A DNA stretch of 64,000 bases from contig NZ_KB891896.1 in the NCBI RefSeq assembly GCF_000373585.1, forward strand, positions 200,842-264,841, in the 5' to 3' direction. Source of the stretch: Streptomyces sp. MspMP-M5 (GTDB taxonomy: Bacteria > Actinomycetota > Actinomycetes > Streptomycetales > Streptomycetaceae). A program made the position numbers and the translations under genes. The stretch's first letter is position 1; the number at the start of each line of letters is the position of its first letter. The notes under the pieces are model-generated. The model saw only the letters and a list, made by a program, of their open reading frames with translations. It had not been told where the DNA came from and did not search any database. Below are positions 43,556 through 52,919 of the stretch, in pieces.

Positions 43556-45145
43556 ATGCCGGAACGGACTTCATACGACGCCGTCATCGTCGGCGGCGGG
43601 CACAACGGGCTGGTGGCCGCCGCGTACCTCGCCCGCGCCGGGCGCAGCGTGCTGGTGCTGGAGCGGCTGGACCGCACCGGCGGCGCCGCCGTCTCCACCC
43701 GGGCGTTCCCCGGGATCGACGCCCGGCTGTCCCGCTACTCCTACCTCGTCAGCCTGCTCCCGCCGAAGATCGTCCGGGACCTCGGCCTCCGCTTCGCGGT
43801 CCGCAAGCGCACCGTCTCCTCCTACACCCCCGTCGTGCGCGCCGGCCGCCCCACCGGCCTGCTGGTCGGCGGCGGAACGGCCCGCACCCGCGCCTCCTTC
43901 GCCCGACTCACCGGCTCCGACCGGGAGTTCACCGCCTGGCAGGACTTCTACGGCGCCACCCGCCGGCTCGCCGAGAAGGTCTTCCCCACCCTCACCGCAC
44001 CGCTCCCCACCCGCGCGGCCCTGCGCGCCCGGGTCGGCGACGACGCCACTTGGCACGCCCTCTTCGAGCGCCCCCTGGGCGAGCTGATCGAGGCGACCTT
44101 CCACGACGACCTGGTGCGCGGCGTGGTCCTCACCGACGGGCTGATCGGCACCTTCGCCACCGCCCACGACCCGACGCTGCGTCAGAACCGGTGCTTCCTC
44201 TACCACGTCATCGGCGGCGGCACCGGCGACTGGGACGTCCCCCTGGGCGGGATGGGCGCCCTGACCGACGCGCTCGCCGACGCCGCCCGCCGGGCCGGCG
44301 CCGAGATCGTCACCGGCTGTCCGGTCACCGCGCTGGCCACCGACGGCCGCACCGCGGAGGTCACCACCGCGGAGGGCGGCACGATCGGCGCCCGCCATGT
44401 GCTCGTCAACGCCGCGCCCCGGGAACTGGCCCGGCTGCTCGGCGAGCCCGCGCCGCCCCCCGTCGAGGGCGCCCAGCTGAAGGTGAACATGCTGCTCACC
44501 CGGCTGCCCCGGCTCCGCGACCCGCACACCGACCCGCGCGAGGCGTTCTCCGGGACCTTCCACATCGCCGAGGGATACGGCCAGTTGGAGACCGCCCACC
44601 GGGAGGCCGCGGCCGGCCGGCCGCCCACCGCGCCGCCCGCCGAGATCTACTGCCACTCCCTGACCGACCCCTCCATCCTGGGCGCCGACCTGGTCCGCCG
44701 GGGCTACCACACCCTCACCCTCTTCGGACTGCACACCCCCGCCCGGCTGTTCGCCACCGACCACGACGGCACCCGCGACCGGCTGCTGGCCGCCACCCTC
44801 GGCCAGCTCGACGCGCACCTCGCCGAACCGCTCGCCGACTGCCTGGCCCGGGACGCCGACGGCCGCCCCTGCGTCGAGGCCCGCACCCCGCTCGACCTCG
44901 ACCGCGAACTGGGCCTGCCCGGCGGCAACATCTTCCACCGCGAGCTGGCCTTCCCGTTCGCCGAGGACGCGGACACCCTCACCACCGCCCCGGCCCGCTG
45001 GGGCGTCGCCACCGGCCACGCCAACGTCCTGCTGTGCGGCGCGGGCGCGCTGCGCGGCGGCGGAGTCAGCGGCATCCCCGGCCACAACGCGGCGATGGCG
45101 GTACTGGAGGAACCGGGGTATCCGCGGGAGCCGGCCATCTTCTGA
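43556..45145 (+). CDS. Phytoene desaturase-like FAD oxidoreductase
   Basis: This 529-residue flavoprotein of the CrtI/PYROXD2 group has the FAD fold near the start (VIVGGGHNGLVAAAYLARAG), then RTGGAAVSTRAFPG. The closing motif is LLCGAGALRGGGVSGIPGHNAA. The family includes carotenoid desaturases and retinol saturase, but no carotenoid genes lie nearby. The ATG at 43556 was chosen by the FAD motif distance. The following gene is 54 nt on, with a TGACG-type palindrome between. Confidence 0.88.
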   Translation: MPERTSYDAVIVGGGHNGLVAAAYLARAGRSVLVLERLDRTGGAAVSTRAFPGIDARLSRYSYLVSLLPPKIVRDLGLRFAVRKRTVSSYTPVVRAGRPTGLLVGGGTARTRASFARLTGSDREFTAWQDFYGATRRLAEKVFPTLTAPLPTRAALRARVGDDATWHALFERPLGELIEATFHDDLVRGVVLTDGLIGTFATAHDPTLRQNRCFLYHVIGGGTGDWDVPLGGMGALTDALADAARRAGAEIVTGCPVTALATDGRTAEVTTAEGGTIGARHVLVNAAPRELARLLGEPAPPPVEGAQLKVNMLLTRLPRLRDPHTDPREAFSGTFHIAEGYGQLETAHREAAAGRPPTAPPAEIYCHSLTDPSILGADLVRRGYHTLTLFGLHTPARLFATDHDGTRDRLLAATLGQLDAHLAEPLADCLARDADGRPCVEARTPLDLDRELGLPGGNIFHRELAFPFAEDADTLTTAPARWGVATGHANVLLCGAGALRGGGVSGIPGHNAAMAVLEEPGYPREPAIF

Positions 45146-45156
45146 CGTAGCATCAG
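45142..45156. promoter_or_regulatory. TGACG-N3-CGTCA palindrome, site 4 (one mismatch)
   Basis: CTGACGTAGCATCAG, within TCTGACGTAGCATCAGA and followed by AAAA. It lies 43 nt upstream of the nitronate monooxygenase gene. Its outer bases and A-run match the site at 56279, so these two form a close pair. Confidence 0.55.
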
Positions 45157-45199
45157 AAAATCTCTTCCCTCGTGCGGCCCGCTGCGGCATCCTGCGCCC

Positions 45200-46318
45200 A
45201 TGCAGACGGAGCTGAGCAACGCGCTGGGCGTCGAGCACGCCGTCTTCGGGTTCACGCCCTTTCCCGCGGTGGCCGCGGCGATCACCCGGGCCGGCGGGTT
45301 CGGGGTGCTCGGCGCGGTCCGCTACACCGCCCCCGGCGAACTGGCCCGCGACCTCGACTGGATGCAGGAGCACACCGACGGACTGCCCTACGGCCTCGAC
45401 GTGGTGATGCCGGCCAAGAAGGTCGAAGCCCCGGAAAATCAGACACTGACCGAGGCCGACGTCGAGGCGATGATCCCCGAGGCGCACCGCCGCCATGTCG
45501 CGGCGCTCCTGGAGAAGTACGACGTGCCCCCGCTCCCGCCCGGTGAGCCGTCCGGATGGCGGATCACCGGCTGGATGGAGCAGGTCGCCCGCAGTCAGCT
45601 CGACGTGGCCTTCGACTACCCTCTCACCCTCCTCGCCAACGCCCTCGGCTCCCCGCCCGCGGACGTGATCGCGCGCGCCCACGACCACGGCATACGGGTC
45701 GCCGCGCTGGCCGGCAGCCCGCGCCACGCACTGCACCACAAGGCCGCCGGGATCGACATCGTCGTCGCCCAGGGATACGAGGCCGGCGGCCACACCGGCG
45801 AGATCGCCACCATGGTGCTCACCCCGGAAGTGGTGGCCGCCGTCGACCCCTTGCCGGTGCTGGCCGCCGGCGGCATCGGCACCGGCGAGCAGATCGCCGC
45901 CGGCCTCGCACTGGGCGCCCAGGGCGTCTGGCTCGGCTCGATCTGGCTCACCACCGAGGAGGCCGACCTGCACTCCCGGCGGCTGACCGCGAAACTGCTC
46001 GCCGCCGGCCCCGGCGACACCGTCCGCTCCCGCGCCCTGACCGGCAAGCCCGCCCGCCAGCTCCGCACCGCCTGGACGGACGCCTGGGACGACCCCGACG
46101 GCCCCGGCACCCTCCCGATGCCGCTCCAGGGCCTGCTGGTCGCCGAGGCCAACTCCCGTATCCAGCGGCACGAGGTCGAGCCGCTGCTCGGCACCCCGGT
46201 CGGCCAGATCGTCGGCCGGATGACCACCGAACGCAGCGTCCAGGCCGTCTTCGACGACCTCACCCGCGGCTTCGAGCGGGCCATCGACCGGATCAACCGC
46301 ATCGCCGGCCGCGCCTGA
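45200..46318 (+). CDS. Nitronate monooxygenase-like FMN oxidoreductase
   Basis: This 372-residue TIM-barrel flavoprotein of the 2-nitropropane dioxygenase family has GYEAGGHTG (active-site histidine) and the phosphate-binding AAGGIGTGEQIAAGLALGAQGVWLGS. In mycobacteria a related protein (Rv3553, IpdC) works in degradation of steroid C/D rings. The presence of two acyl-CoA synthetases downstream, and of a TGACG-type site upstream, suggests a similar CoA-ester role, not nitronate oxidation. This is inferred. Confidence 0.85.
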   Translation: MQTELSNALGVEHAVFGFTPFPAVAAAITRAGGFGVLGAVRYTAPGELARDLDWMQEHTDGLPYGLDVVMPAKKVEAPENQTLTEADVEAMIPEAHRRHVAALLEKYDVPPLPPGEPSGWRITGWMEQVARSQLDVAFDYPLTLLANALGSPPADVIARAHDHGIRVAALAGSPRHALHHKAAGIDIVVAQGYEAGGHTGEIATMVLTPEVVAAVDPLPVLAAGGIGTGEQIAAGLALGAQGVWLGSIWLTTEEADLHSRRLTAKLLAAGPGDTVRSRALTGKPARQLRTAWTDAWDDPDGPGTLPMPLQGLLVAEANSRIQRHEVEPLLGTPVGQIVGRMTTERSVQAVFDDLTRGFERAIDRINRIAGRA

Positions 46319-46375
46319 CCGCCGGTCCCCGTGCCGCCGACCGCCCCACCGCCACCGCCCGAGGAGGACCCGACC

Positions 46376-47926
46376 ATGCCCGACACCCCCAACGGCTTCT
46401 GGGCACAGGCCACCGCCGACCCCGGCCGGACGGTCCTGATCGCCCCGGACGGCGAGGAGTGGACCGCCGGCCGGCTGCACGCCGCCGCCAACCGCCTCGT
46501 CCACGGGCTGCGCGCGGCCGGCCTGGAACGCGGCGACGCCTTCGCCGTGGTGCTCCCCAACGGCGTGGAGTTCTTCACCGCCTACCTCGCCGCCTCCCAG
46601 GCCGGCTTCTACCTCGTACCGGTCAACCACCACCTGGTCGGCCCGGAGATCGCCTGGATCGTCGCCGACTCCGGCGCCAAGGTGCTGATCGCCCACGAGC
46701 GGTTCGGCGAGGCCGCCCGGCAGGCCGCCGACGAGGCGGGACTGGCCGCCGAGCGCCGCTACGCCGTCGGCACCGTCGCCGGCTTCCGCCCCTACCCCCG
46801 ACTCCTCGACGGACAGCCGGAGTCCGCGCCTGCCGAGCGGACCCTGGGCTGGGTGATGAACTACACCTCCGGCACCACCGGCCGCCCCCGCGGCATCCGC
46901 CGTCCGCTGCCCGGCAAGCCCCCCGAGGAGACCTACCTCGGCGGCTTCCTCGCCATCTTCGGCATCCGGCCGTTCGACGACAACGTCCACCTGGTCTGCT
47001 CGCCGCTCTACCACACCGCCGTCCTGCAGTTCGCCGGAGCCTCCCTGCACATCGGCCACCGCGTCGTCCTGATGGACAAGTGGACGCCACAGGAGATGCT
47101 GCGCCTGATAGAGCGGCACCGGTGCACCCACACCCATATGGTCCCCACCCAGTTCCACCGCCTGCTCGCCCTCCCCGAGGAGGTCCGCGGCGGCTACGAC
47201 GTCTCGTCGATGCGGCACGCCATCCACGGCGCCGCGCCCTGCCCCGACCACGTCAAACGCGCCATGATCGACTGGTGGGGCGGCTGCGTCGAGGAGTACT
47301 ACGCGGCCAGCGAGGGCGGCGGCGCCTTCGCCACCGCCGAGGACTGGCTGAAGAAGCCCGGCACGGTCGGCCGCGCCTGGCCGATCAGCGAACTGGCGGT
47401 CTTCGACGACGACGGCAACCGGCTGCCGGCCGGTCAACTGGGCACCGTCTACCTGAAGATGACCACCGGCGGCTTCGCCTACCACAAGGACGAGGACAAG
47501 ACCCGGAAGAACCGCATCGGCGACTTCTTCACCGTCGGCGACCTCGGCTACCTCGACGAGGACGGCTATCTCTTCCTCCGCGACCGCAAGATCGACATGA
47601 TCATCTCCGGCGGGGTCAACATCTACCCCGCCGAGATCGAGTCGGTGCTGCTCGCCCATCCGGCCGTCGCCGACGCCGCCGCCTTCGGTGTCCCGCACGA
47701 CGACTGGGGCGAGGAGGTCAAAGCGGTCGTCGAACCCGCCGACGGCCACCGCGCCGGACCCGAACTGGCCGCCGAGCTCCTCGACCACTGCGCCCGCCGG
47801 CTCGCCGGCTACAAACGCCCCCGCTCCGTCGACTTCACCACCACCCTGCCCCGCGACCCCAACGGCAAGCTCTACAAGCGGCGGCTGCGCGACCCGTATT
47901 GGCAGGGCCGGGAGCGCGCCGTGTGA
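46376..47926 (+). CDS. Acyl-CoA synthetase (AMP-forming), first
   Basis: This 516-residue ANL-superfamily ligase has the ATP-binding loop YTSGTTGRPRGI, YYAASEGGG, GDLGYLDEDGYLFLRDR and PRDPNGKLYKRRL, which carries the late lysine. It activates a carboxylate to its CoA ester. It resembles actinobacterial FadD proteins tied to steroid or unusual acids. The ATG at 46376 has GAGGAGG upstream and is 57 nt behind the flavoprotein stop, consistent with one operon. Confidence 0.9.
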   Translation: MPDTPNGFWAQATADPGRTVLIAPDGEEWTAGRLHAAANRLVHGLRAAGLERGDAFAVVLPNGVEFFTAYLAASQAGFYLVPVNHHLVGPEIAWIVADSGAKVLIAHERFGEAARQAADEAGLAAERRYAVGTVAGFRPYPRLLDGQPESAPAERTLGWVMNYTSGTTGRPRGIRRPLPGKPPEETYLGGFLAIFGIRPFDDNVHLVCSPLYHTAVLQFAGASLHIGHRVVLMDKWTPQEMLRLIERHRCTHTHMVPTQFHRLLALPEEVRGGYDVSSMRHAIHGAAPCPDHVKRAMIDWWGGCVEEYYAASEGGGAFATAEDWLKKPGTVGRAWPISELAVFDDDGNRLPAGQLGTVYLKMTTGGFAYHKDEDKTRKNRIGDFFTVGDLGYLDEDGYLFLRDRKIDMIISGGVNIYPAEIESVLLAHPAVADAAAFGVPHDDWGEEVKAVVEPADGHRAGPELAAELLDHCARRLAGYKRPRSVDFTTTLPRDPNGKLYKRRLRDPYWQGRERAV

Positions 47927-48034
47927 CCGCACCGCCGTACACCGGAGGCCCCCGGCTGCGGAACGCCCCCGCGGCCGTGACCCGCCCGCGTCCGCCGCCT
48001 TGACCGGCCCCCGGGCGCGCTCCAGGATCGCCGC

Positions 48035-49654
48035 ATGACGGATGCCACGGGCGCGGCGGGCGCGCGGAACAACACGGTCGACGGGATCCTGCGGCGCAGC
48101 GCGAGCCGGGTGCCGGAGCGGACGGCGGTCCGGTACGCGGACCGCAGCTGGAGCTACCGGGCGCTGGACGACGCGGTGACCGCCGCCGCGCGGGTGCTGC
48201 GGGCCGAGGGGCTGCGTCCGGGGGACCGGGTGGCGTCCTACGGCCACAACTCCGACGCCTATCTGATCGGCTTCCTGGCCTGCGCCCGCGCCGGGCTGGT
48301 GCACGTCCCGGTCAACCACGGCCTGGCCGGCGAGGAACTGGGCTACCTCCTGGCGCAGTCCGGCAGCGCCCTGGTGCTCACCGACACCGCGCTGGCGGCC
48401 CGGCTGCCGGACGGCACCCGCGCGGTGCCGCTGCACGGGGCGCCGGACGGGCTGCTGGAGCGGCTGGCGGAACAGCCGGCGGAGCGGGCGGCGGCCGGCG
48501 GCCCGGCCGGTGCGGACGCGCCGCCCGAGGTGTCCGACGACGCCCTCGTCCAGCTGCTCTACACCTCCGGCACCACCGCGCTCCCCAAGGGCGCGATGAT
48601 GACCCACCGGGCCCTGGTGCACGAGTACACCAGCGCGATCGTCGCCCTCGACCTGAAGGAGAGCGACCGTCCCGTCCACTCGCTGCCGCTCTACCACTCC
48701 GCGCAGATGCATGTCTTCCTGCTGCCCTATCTGGCGGTGGGCGCGGAGAACACCATCCTGGACGGGCCCGACCCGGAGCGGATCTTCGCGCTGGTCGAAG
48801 CGGGCCGCGCGGACAGCCTGTTCGCCCCGCCCACGGTGTGGATCGCGCTCGCCAACCACCCCGGCTTCGCCGTCCGGGACCTCGGCGAGCTGCGCAAGGC
48901 GTACTACGGCGCCTCGATCATGCCGGTGCCCGTACTGGAACGGCTCCGCGCCCGGCTGCCGCACCTGGCCTTCTACAACTGCTTCGGGCAGAGCGAGATC
49001 GGCCCGCTGGCCACCGTCCTCGGCCCGGACGAGCACGAGGGCCGGATGGACTCCTGCGGCCGTCCGGTGCTGTTCGTCGAGGCGCGGGTGGTGGACGAGG
49101 AGGGCCGGGAGGTGCCGGACGGCACCCGGGGCGAGATCGTCTACCGCTCGCCGCAGTTGTGCACCGGCTACTGGGACAAGCCGGAGGAGACCGCGGAGGC
49201 GTTCCGGGACGGCTGGTTCCGCTCCGGGGACCTCGCCGTCCGGGACGCGCAGGGCTACTTCACGGTGGTCGACCGGGTCAAGGACGTCATCAACTCCGGT
49301 GGGGTGCTGGTCGCCTCGCGCCAGGTGGAGGACGTGCTCTACACGCATCCGCAGGTCGCCGAGGTCGCCGTCATCGGGCTGCCGGACGAGCGGTGGATCG
49401 AGGCGGTGACCGCGGTGGTGGTCCGGCGCACCGCCACCGCGGACCGGACCGACGAGGCCGAGGGGGCCGACGAGGCCGAGGGGAACGGTGTGGTGGGGGA
49501 GGCCGAGCTGATCGACGCGGCGCGGGCCCGGCTGGCGCCGTTCAAGGTGCCCAAGCGGGTGGTGTTCGTGGACGCGCTGCCGCGCAACGCCAGCGGCAAG
49601 GTCCTCAAGCGTGCGCTGCGCGAGCGGTTCGGGAGCGGCGGAGCGGCGCGCTGA
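48035..49654 (+). CDS. Acyl-CoA synthetase (AMP-forming), second
   Basis: This 539-residue ANL ligase has YTSGTTALPKGAMMTH, FGQSEIGP, RSGDLAVRDAQGYFTVVDRVKD and the terminal NASGKVLKRALRERF. A short acidic insert (TDEAEGADEAEGN) lies near residue 480. It looks more like a medium/long-chain FadD than the gene before it. It is co-directional, 108 nt downstream, with no clear terminator between them. Substrate unknown. Confidence 0.9.
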   Translation: MTDATGAAGARNNTVDGILRRSASRVPERTAVRYADRSWSYRALDDAVTAAARVLRAEGLRPGDRVASYGHNSDAYLIGFLACARAGLVHVPVNHGLAGEELGYLLAQSGSALVLTDTALAARLPDGTRAVPLHGAPDGLLERLAEQPAERAAAGGPAGADAPPEVSDDALVQLLYTSGTTALPKGAMMTHRALVHEYTSAIVALDLKESDRPVHSLPLYHSAQMHVFLLPYLAVGAENTILDGPDPERIFALVEAGRADSLFAPPTVWIALANHPGFAVRDLGELRKAYYGASIMPVPVLERLRARLPHLAFYNCFGQSEIGPLATVLGPDEHEGRMDSCGRPVLFVEARVVDEEGREVPDGTRGEIVYRSPQLCTGYWDKPEETAEAFRDGWFRSGDLAVRDAQGYFTVVDRVKDVINSGGVLVASRQVEDVLYTHPQVAEVAVIGLPDERWIEAVTAVVVRRTATADRTDEAEGADEAEGNGVVGEAELIDAARARLAPFKVPKRVVFVDALPRNASGKVLKRALRERFGSGGAAR

Positions 49655-49721
49655 GGGCCGTTGTCAGTGCCCCCTGCCAAGCTGGGAAACGCCACTGACC
49701 AGAACGTGATCGGAGTACCTC

Positions 49722-50522
49722 ATGCTGACGACCGACTTCGTCCCCGGCACACCGAACTGGCTCGACCTCGGCGCCCCCGACGTCGACGCCGCCGCGGCGT
49801 TCTACTCCGCGGTGCTCGGCTGGACCTTCCAGTCGGCCGGCCCGGAAGGCGGCGGCTACGGCTTCTTCCAGGTCGACGGCAGGACGGTCGCCGCGGTCGG
49901 CCCGTGTCAGGAAGAGGGCGCGAGCCCGGCCTGGACGCCGTACTTCCACACCGCGGACGCGGAGGCCACCTGCAAGGCGGTGGAGCAGGCCGGCGGCCGC
50001 GTCCGGGTCCCGCCGATGGACGTCTTCACCGCCGGCCGGCTGGCCCAGCTCACCGACCCCACGGGCGCCGACTTCGCCGTCTGGCAGCCGGGTGACGTCA
50101 AGGGCCTGGACGCGGTCATGGAGTCCAACACCCTGTGCTGGACGGAGCTTTACACCACCGACGCCGCCGCGGCCAAGGAGTTCTACCGCTCGGTGTTCTC
50201 GTGGACCTACCAGGACATGCCGATGGGCGGCGACGGGGTCTACAGCGTCGCCTCGGCGCCCGGCGCCGGCCGTGGGGACGACACCGCGCACGGCGGCATC
50301 CTGCAGCTCCAGCAGATGCATCTGGACGCCGGTTCGACATCGGAGTGGCACCCGTACTTCGGCGTCACCGACGTCGACGCCGTCTACCGCAGCGCCACCG
50401 AGCACGGCGCCACGCCGCTGATCGCGCCGATGGACGCGTCCGGCGTCGGCCGGCTGGCGATGGTGACGGACCCGGCCGGCGCGCCCTTCGCGGTGATCAA
50501 GGGGGACCCGACGATGCCCTGA
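49722..50522 (+). CDS. Tandem VOC (glyoxalase-fold) protein, copy B
   Basis: This 266-residue protein has two VOC domains (PNWLDLGAPDVDAAAAFYSAVLGW and LCWTELYTTDAAAAKEFYRSVFSW), paralogous to the gene at 36237. It matches the Streptomyces VOC antigen-type family. The role is unknown and there is no obvious metabolic partner. The start follows a short promoter-like region with GGAG. Confidence 0.87.
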   Translation: MLTTDFVPGTPNWLDLGAPDVDAAAAFYSAVLGWTFQSAGPEGGGYGFFQVDGRTVAAVGPCQEEGASPAWTPYFHTADAEATCKAVEQAGGRVRVPPMDVFTAGRLAQLTDPTGADFAVWQPGDVKGLDAVMESNTLCWTELYTTDAAAAKEFYRSVFSWTYQDMPMGGDGVYSVASAPGAGRGDDTAHGGILQLQQMHLDAGSTSEWHPYFGVTDVDAVYRSATEHGATPLIAPMDASGVGRLAMVTDPAGAPFAVIKGDPTMP

Positions 50523-50573
50523 CGACGGGGAGGAGGGAAGGCGGGAAGACCGGACGGCAGGAAGACGGGACGA

Positions 50574-50589
50574 CCGGACGACGGTCCGG
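50574..50589. terminator. Hairpin between convergent VOC and paaK genes
   Basis: CCGGAC-GACG-GTCCGG, 6-bp stem with a 4-nt loop, ending 2 nt from the paaK stop codon. Confidence 0.45.
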
Positions 50590-50591
50590 CG

Positions 50592-51929
50592 TCAGGCTTC
50601 CCGGCGGGCGTCCACAAGGCGCTTGAACTTCCCGACCGAGCGCTCCAGGGTCTCCGGATCGACGATCTCGACGTCGACGGTCACGCCGATGCCCTCCTTG
50701 ATGCCGCGGGCGATCAGGCCGACGGCGGCCGCCCGGTCGTCCGCCGTGGCGTCCGGCCGGGCCTCCGCGCGGACGGTCAGCTGGTCCAGCCGGCCCTCGC
50801 GGGTCAGCCGCAGCTGGAAGTGGGGGGCCACGCCCGGTGTGCGCAGCACGATCTCCTCGATCTGGGCGGGGAAGAGGTTGACCCCGCGCAGGATGATCAT
50901 GTCGTCGCTGCGCCCGGTGACCTTCTCCATCCGGCGGAAGGCCGGGCGGGCGGTGCCGGGCAGCAGCCGGGTCAGGTCCCGGGTGCGGTAGCGGACGACG
51001 GGCATGGCCTCCTTGGTCAGCGAGGTGAGGACCAGCTCGCCGTGCGCACCGTCCGGCAGTACCTCCCCGGTGATCGGGTCGACCACCTCCGGGTAGAAGT
51101 GGTCCTCCCAGATGTGCAGTCCGTCCTTGGTCTCCACGCACTCCTGCGCCACGCCGGGGCCCATCACCTCCGACAGGCCGTAGATGTCCACGGCGTCGAT
51201 GGCGAACCGCTCCTCGATCTCCCGGCGCATCTCCTGCGTCCAGGGCTCGGCGCCGAAGATGCCCACCTTCAGCGAGGTCGAGCGGGGATCGACGCCCTGC
51301 CGCTCGAACTCGTCGAGCAGGGTGAGCATGTAGGAGGGCGTGACCATGATGATCTCGGGGCGGAAGTCCTGGATGAGCTGCACCTGACGGCTCGTCATCC
51401 CGCCGGAGGCCGGGACGACCGTGCACCCGAGCCGCTCCGCGCCGTAGTGCGCGCCGAGGCCGCCGGTGAACAGCCCGTAGCCGTAGGAGACATGGACGGT
51501 GTGCCCGGGGCGGCCGCCGGCCGCGCGGATCGACCGGGCCACCAGGTCCGCCCAGTCCGACAGGTCCCGCTCGGTGTAGCCGACGACCGTCGGCCGCCCG
51601 GTGGTGCCGCTGGAGGCGTGCAGCCGCCGCACGCGCTCCTTGGGGACGGCGAACATCCCGAACGGATAGTGCGCCCGCAGGTCGTCCTTGACGGTGAACG
51701 GGAAGCGGGCCAGGTCCGCCGTCGAGCGGCAGTCCTCCGGCCGCACCCCGCCCCGGTCGAACGCCGCGCGGTAGAAGGGGACGTGCTCGTAGGCGTGCCG
51801 CAACGAGTGCTGCAGCCGGGTGAGTTGGAGCGCGTGCAGGGCGTCCGCCGAGAGTCGTTCGGCGTCGTCGCACCAGTCGGCCCCGCAGGCCCCGTCGATC
51901 GCCCCGCTGTCCGTCGCCGCTTCCGGCAT
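50592..51929 (-). CDS. paaK: Phenylacetate-CoA ligase
   Basis: This PaaK-type ligase (445 residues) converts phenylacetate, CoA and ATP to phenylacetyl-CoA. Motifs: HVPFYRAAFD, HASSGTTGRPTVVGYT, GYGLFTGGLGAHYG, DIYGLSEVMGPGVAQEC, YRTRDLTRLLPG and GRSDDMIILRGVNLFPAQIE. The ATG at 51929 is used; a GTG at 51938 is equally possible. No paaABCDE or ring-cleavage genes are in the window. A near-perfect operator palindrome lies directly upstream. It may act on another aryl acid. Confidence 0.94.
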   Translation of the reverse strand: MPEAATDSGAIDGACGADWCDDAERLSADALHALQLTRLQHSLRHAYEHVPFYRAAFDRGGVRPEDCRSTADLARFPFTVKDDLRAHYPFGMFAVPKERVRRLHASSGTTGRPTVVGYTERDLSDWADLVARSIRAAGGRPGHTVHVSYGYGLFTGGLGAHYGAERLGCTVVPASGGMTSRQVQLIQDFRPEIIMVTPSYMLTLLDEFERQGVDPRSTSLKVGIFGAEPWTQEMRREIEERFAIDAVDIYGLSEVMGPGVAQECVETKDGLHIWEDHFYPEVVDPITGEVLPDGAHGELVLTSLTKEAMPVVRYRTRDLTRLLPGTARPAFRRMEKVTGRSDDMIILRGVNLFPAQIEEIVLRTPGVAPHFQLRLTREGRLDQLTVRAEARPDATADDRAAAVGLIARGIKEGIGVTVDVEIVDPETLERSVGKFKRLVDARREA

Positions 51930-51951
51930 GGATCTCACCGCCTCGTCTCCC

Positions 51952-51969
51952 TACCGATCATTCGGTAGT
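51952..51969. promoter_or_regulatory. CTACCGA-N4-TCGGTAG palindrome upstream of paaK
   Basis: CTACCGATCATTCGGTAG, perfect 7-bp arms with a 4-nt centre, 22 nt upstream of the paaK start on the minus strand. TetR-family regulators of paa genes bind ACCGA-type palindromes, so such a regulator, absent from this window, is the likely binder. Confidence 0.6.
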
Positions 51970-52050
51970 CGCGTGCGGATCCAAGTAATCAGCGCGCGGC
52001 GAACACGTCAAGGGGCGTGCCGCGGACGGCCCACGGGTAGCGTCGGACGC

Positions 52051-52749
52051 ATGGGTGACGTACGGAAGGTGCAGGTCGGTGACGTCCAGCTGGCATACCG
52101 CGAATGGGGCGAGGCGGACGCGCCCCCGGCGGTGCTGCTGCACTGCCTCGGGGAGGACGGTGAGGACTGGCGCGGCGTGGTCGGCCGACTGGCCACCACA
52201 CACCGGGTCTTCGCCCTCGACCAGCGCGGCCACGGCCGCAGCGACTGGCCGGGGGAGTACGGCTTCGAGCGCTGGCGCGACGACGCCATCGGCTTCGTCC
52301 AGGCGCTCGGCCTCGCCCCGGTCACGCTGATCGGCCACTCCCTGGGCGCCACCGCCGCCCTGCTGCTGGCCGCCCACCGTCCGGAGCTGGTCGCGCAGCT
52401 GATCGCGGAGGAGCCGGCCCCGCCGATCCCCGCCGACCCGCCGCAGCAGGTCCCCGAGCCGCCGCCCGGCCCTCCGCTCTTCGACTGGCGGGCCAAGCTC
52501 GCCGCCGTCGCCGAGCGGAACGCCCCCGCCCCGCAGTGGCGCGAGGCCCTGCCCGGCATCACCGCCCCGACCCTCGTCATCGCCGGCGGCCCCACCAGCC
52601 ACATCCCCCAGCACCACCTCGCCGAGCTGGCCGGTGCCATCCCCGCCGCCCGGCTGGTCACCGTCGAGGACGCCGGCCATCTCGTCCACGAGGAGCGGCC
52701 GGGTGCGTACCTGGCGGCGGTGACCTCGTTCCTGGCGGGGAGTGGGTGA
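52051..52749 (+). CDS. Alpha/beta hydrolase
   Basis: This 232-residue cytosolic alpha/beta hydrolase has the nucleophile elbow GHSLGAT, an acid residue expected after the LVIAGGPTSHIP strand and the histidine in VEDAGHLVHEE. DQRGHGRSDWP is the usual family segment. A proline-rich lid replaces part of the cap domain (residues about 125-150). It is divergent from paaK. It could hydrolyse an ester or thioester; the substrate is unknown. Confidence 0.88.
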   Translation: MGDVRKVQVGDVQLAYREWGEADAPPAVLLHCLGEDGEDWRGVVGRLATTHRVFALDQRGHGRSDWPGEYGFERWRDDAIGFVQALGLAPVTLIGHSLGATAALLLAAHRPELVAQLIAEEPAPPIPADPPQQVPEPPPGPPLFDWRAKLAAVAERNAPAPQWREALPGITAPTLVIAGGPTSHIPQHHLAELAGAIPAARLVTVEDAGHLVHEERPGAYLAAVTSFLAGSG

Positions 52750-52777
52750 GCGCGTACGAGCTTTCTGGGCCGGATGC

Positions 52778-52792
52778 CTGACGGGACGTCAA
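52778..52792. promoter_or_regulatory. TGACG-N3-CGTCA palindrome, site 5
   Basis: CTGACGGGACGTCAA, 127 nt upstream of the secreted chorismate mutase gene and clear of any stop codon, so it is a true intergenic copy. Confidence 0.45.
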
Positions 52793-52919
52793 TTCCTGGT
52801 GCTGGTGACGGGTGTCGGCCGGCGCCGGGCGGCCGTAAGCTCCCAGCGTCCGCACCACCCCGCGGCCCGTGCGCCGCGCGCCGGGCCGCGGTCTTTCGGG
52901 AAGTCGAGAAAGGCTCGCT

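Noticed and set aside
43571..49348. A very long open frame on the minus strand across the flavoprotein and ligase genes
   Set aside because: It lies antisense to several well-supported genes, its composition is typical of GC-rich shadow frames, and no domain is visible.
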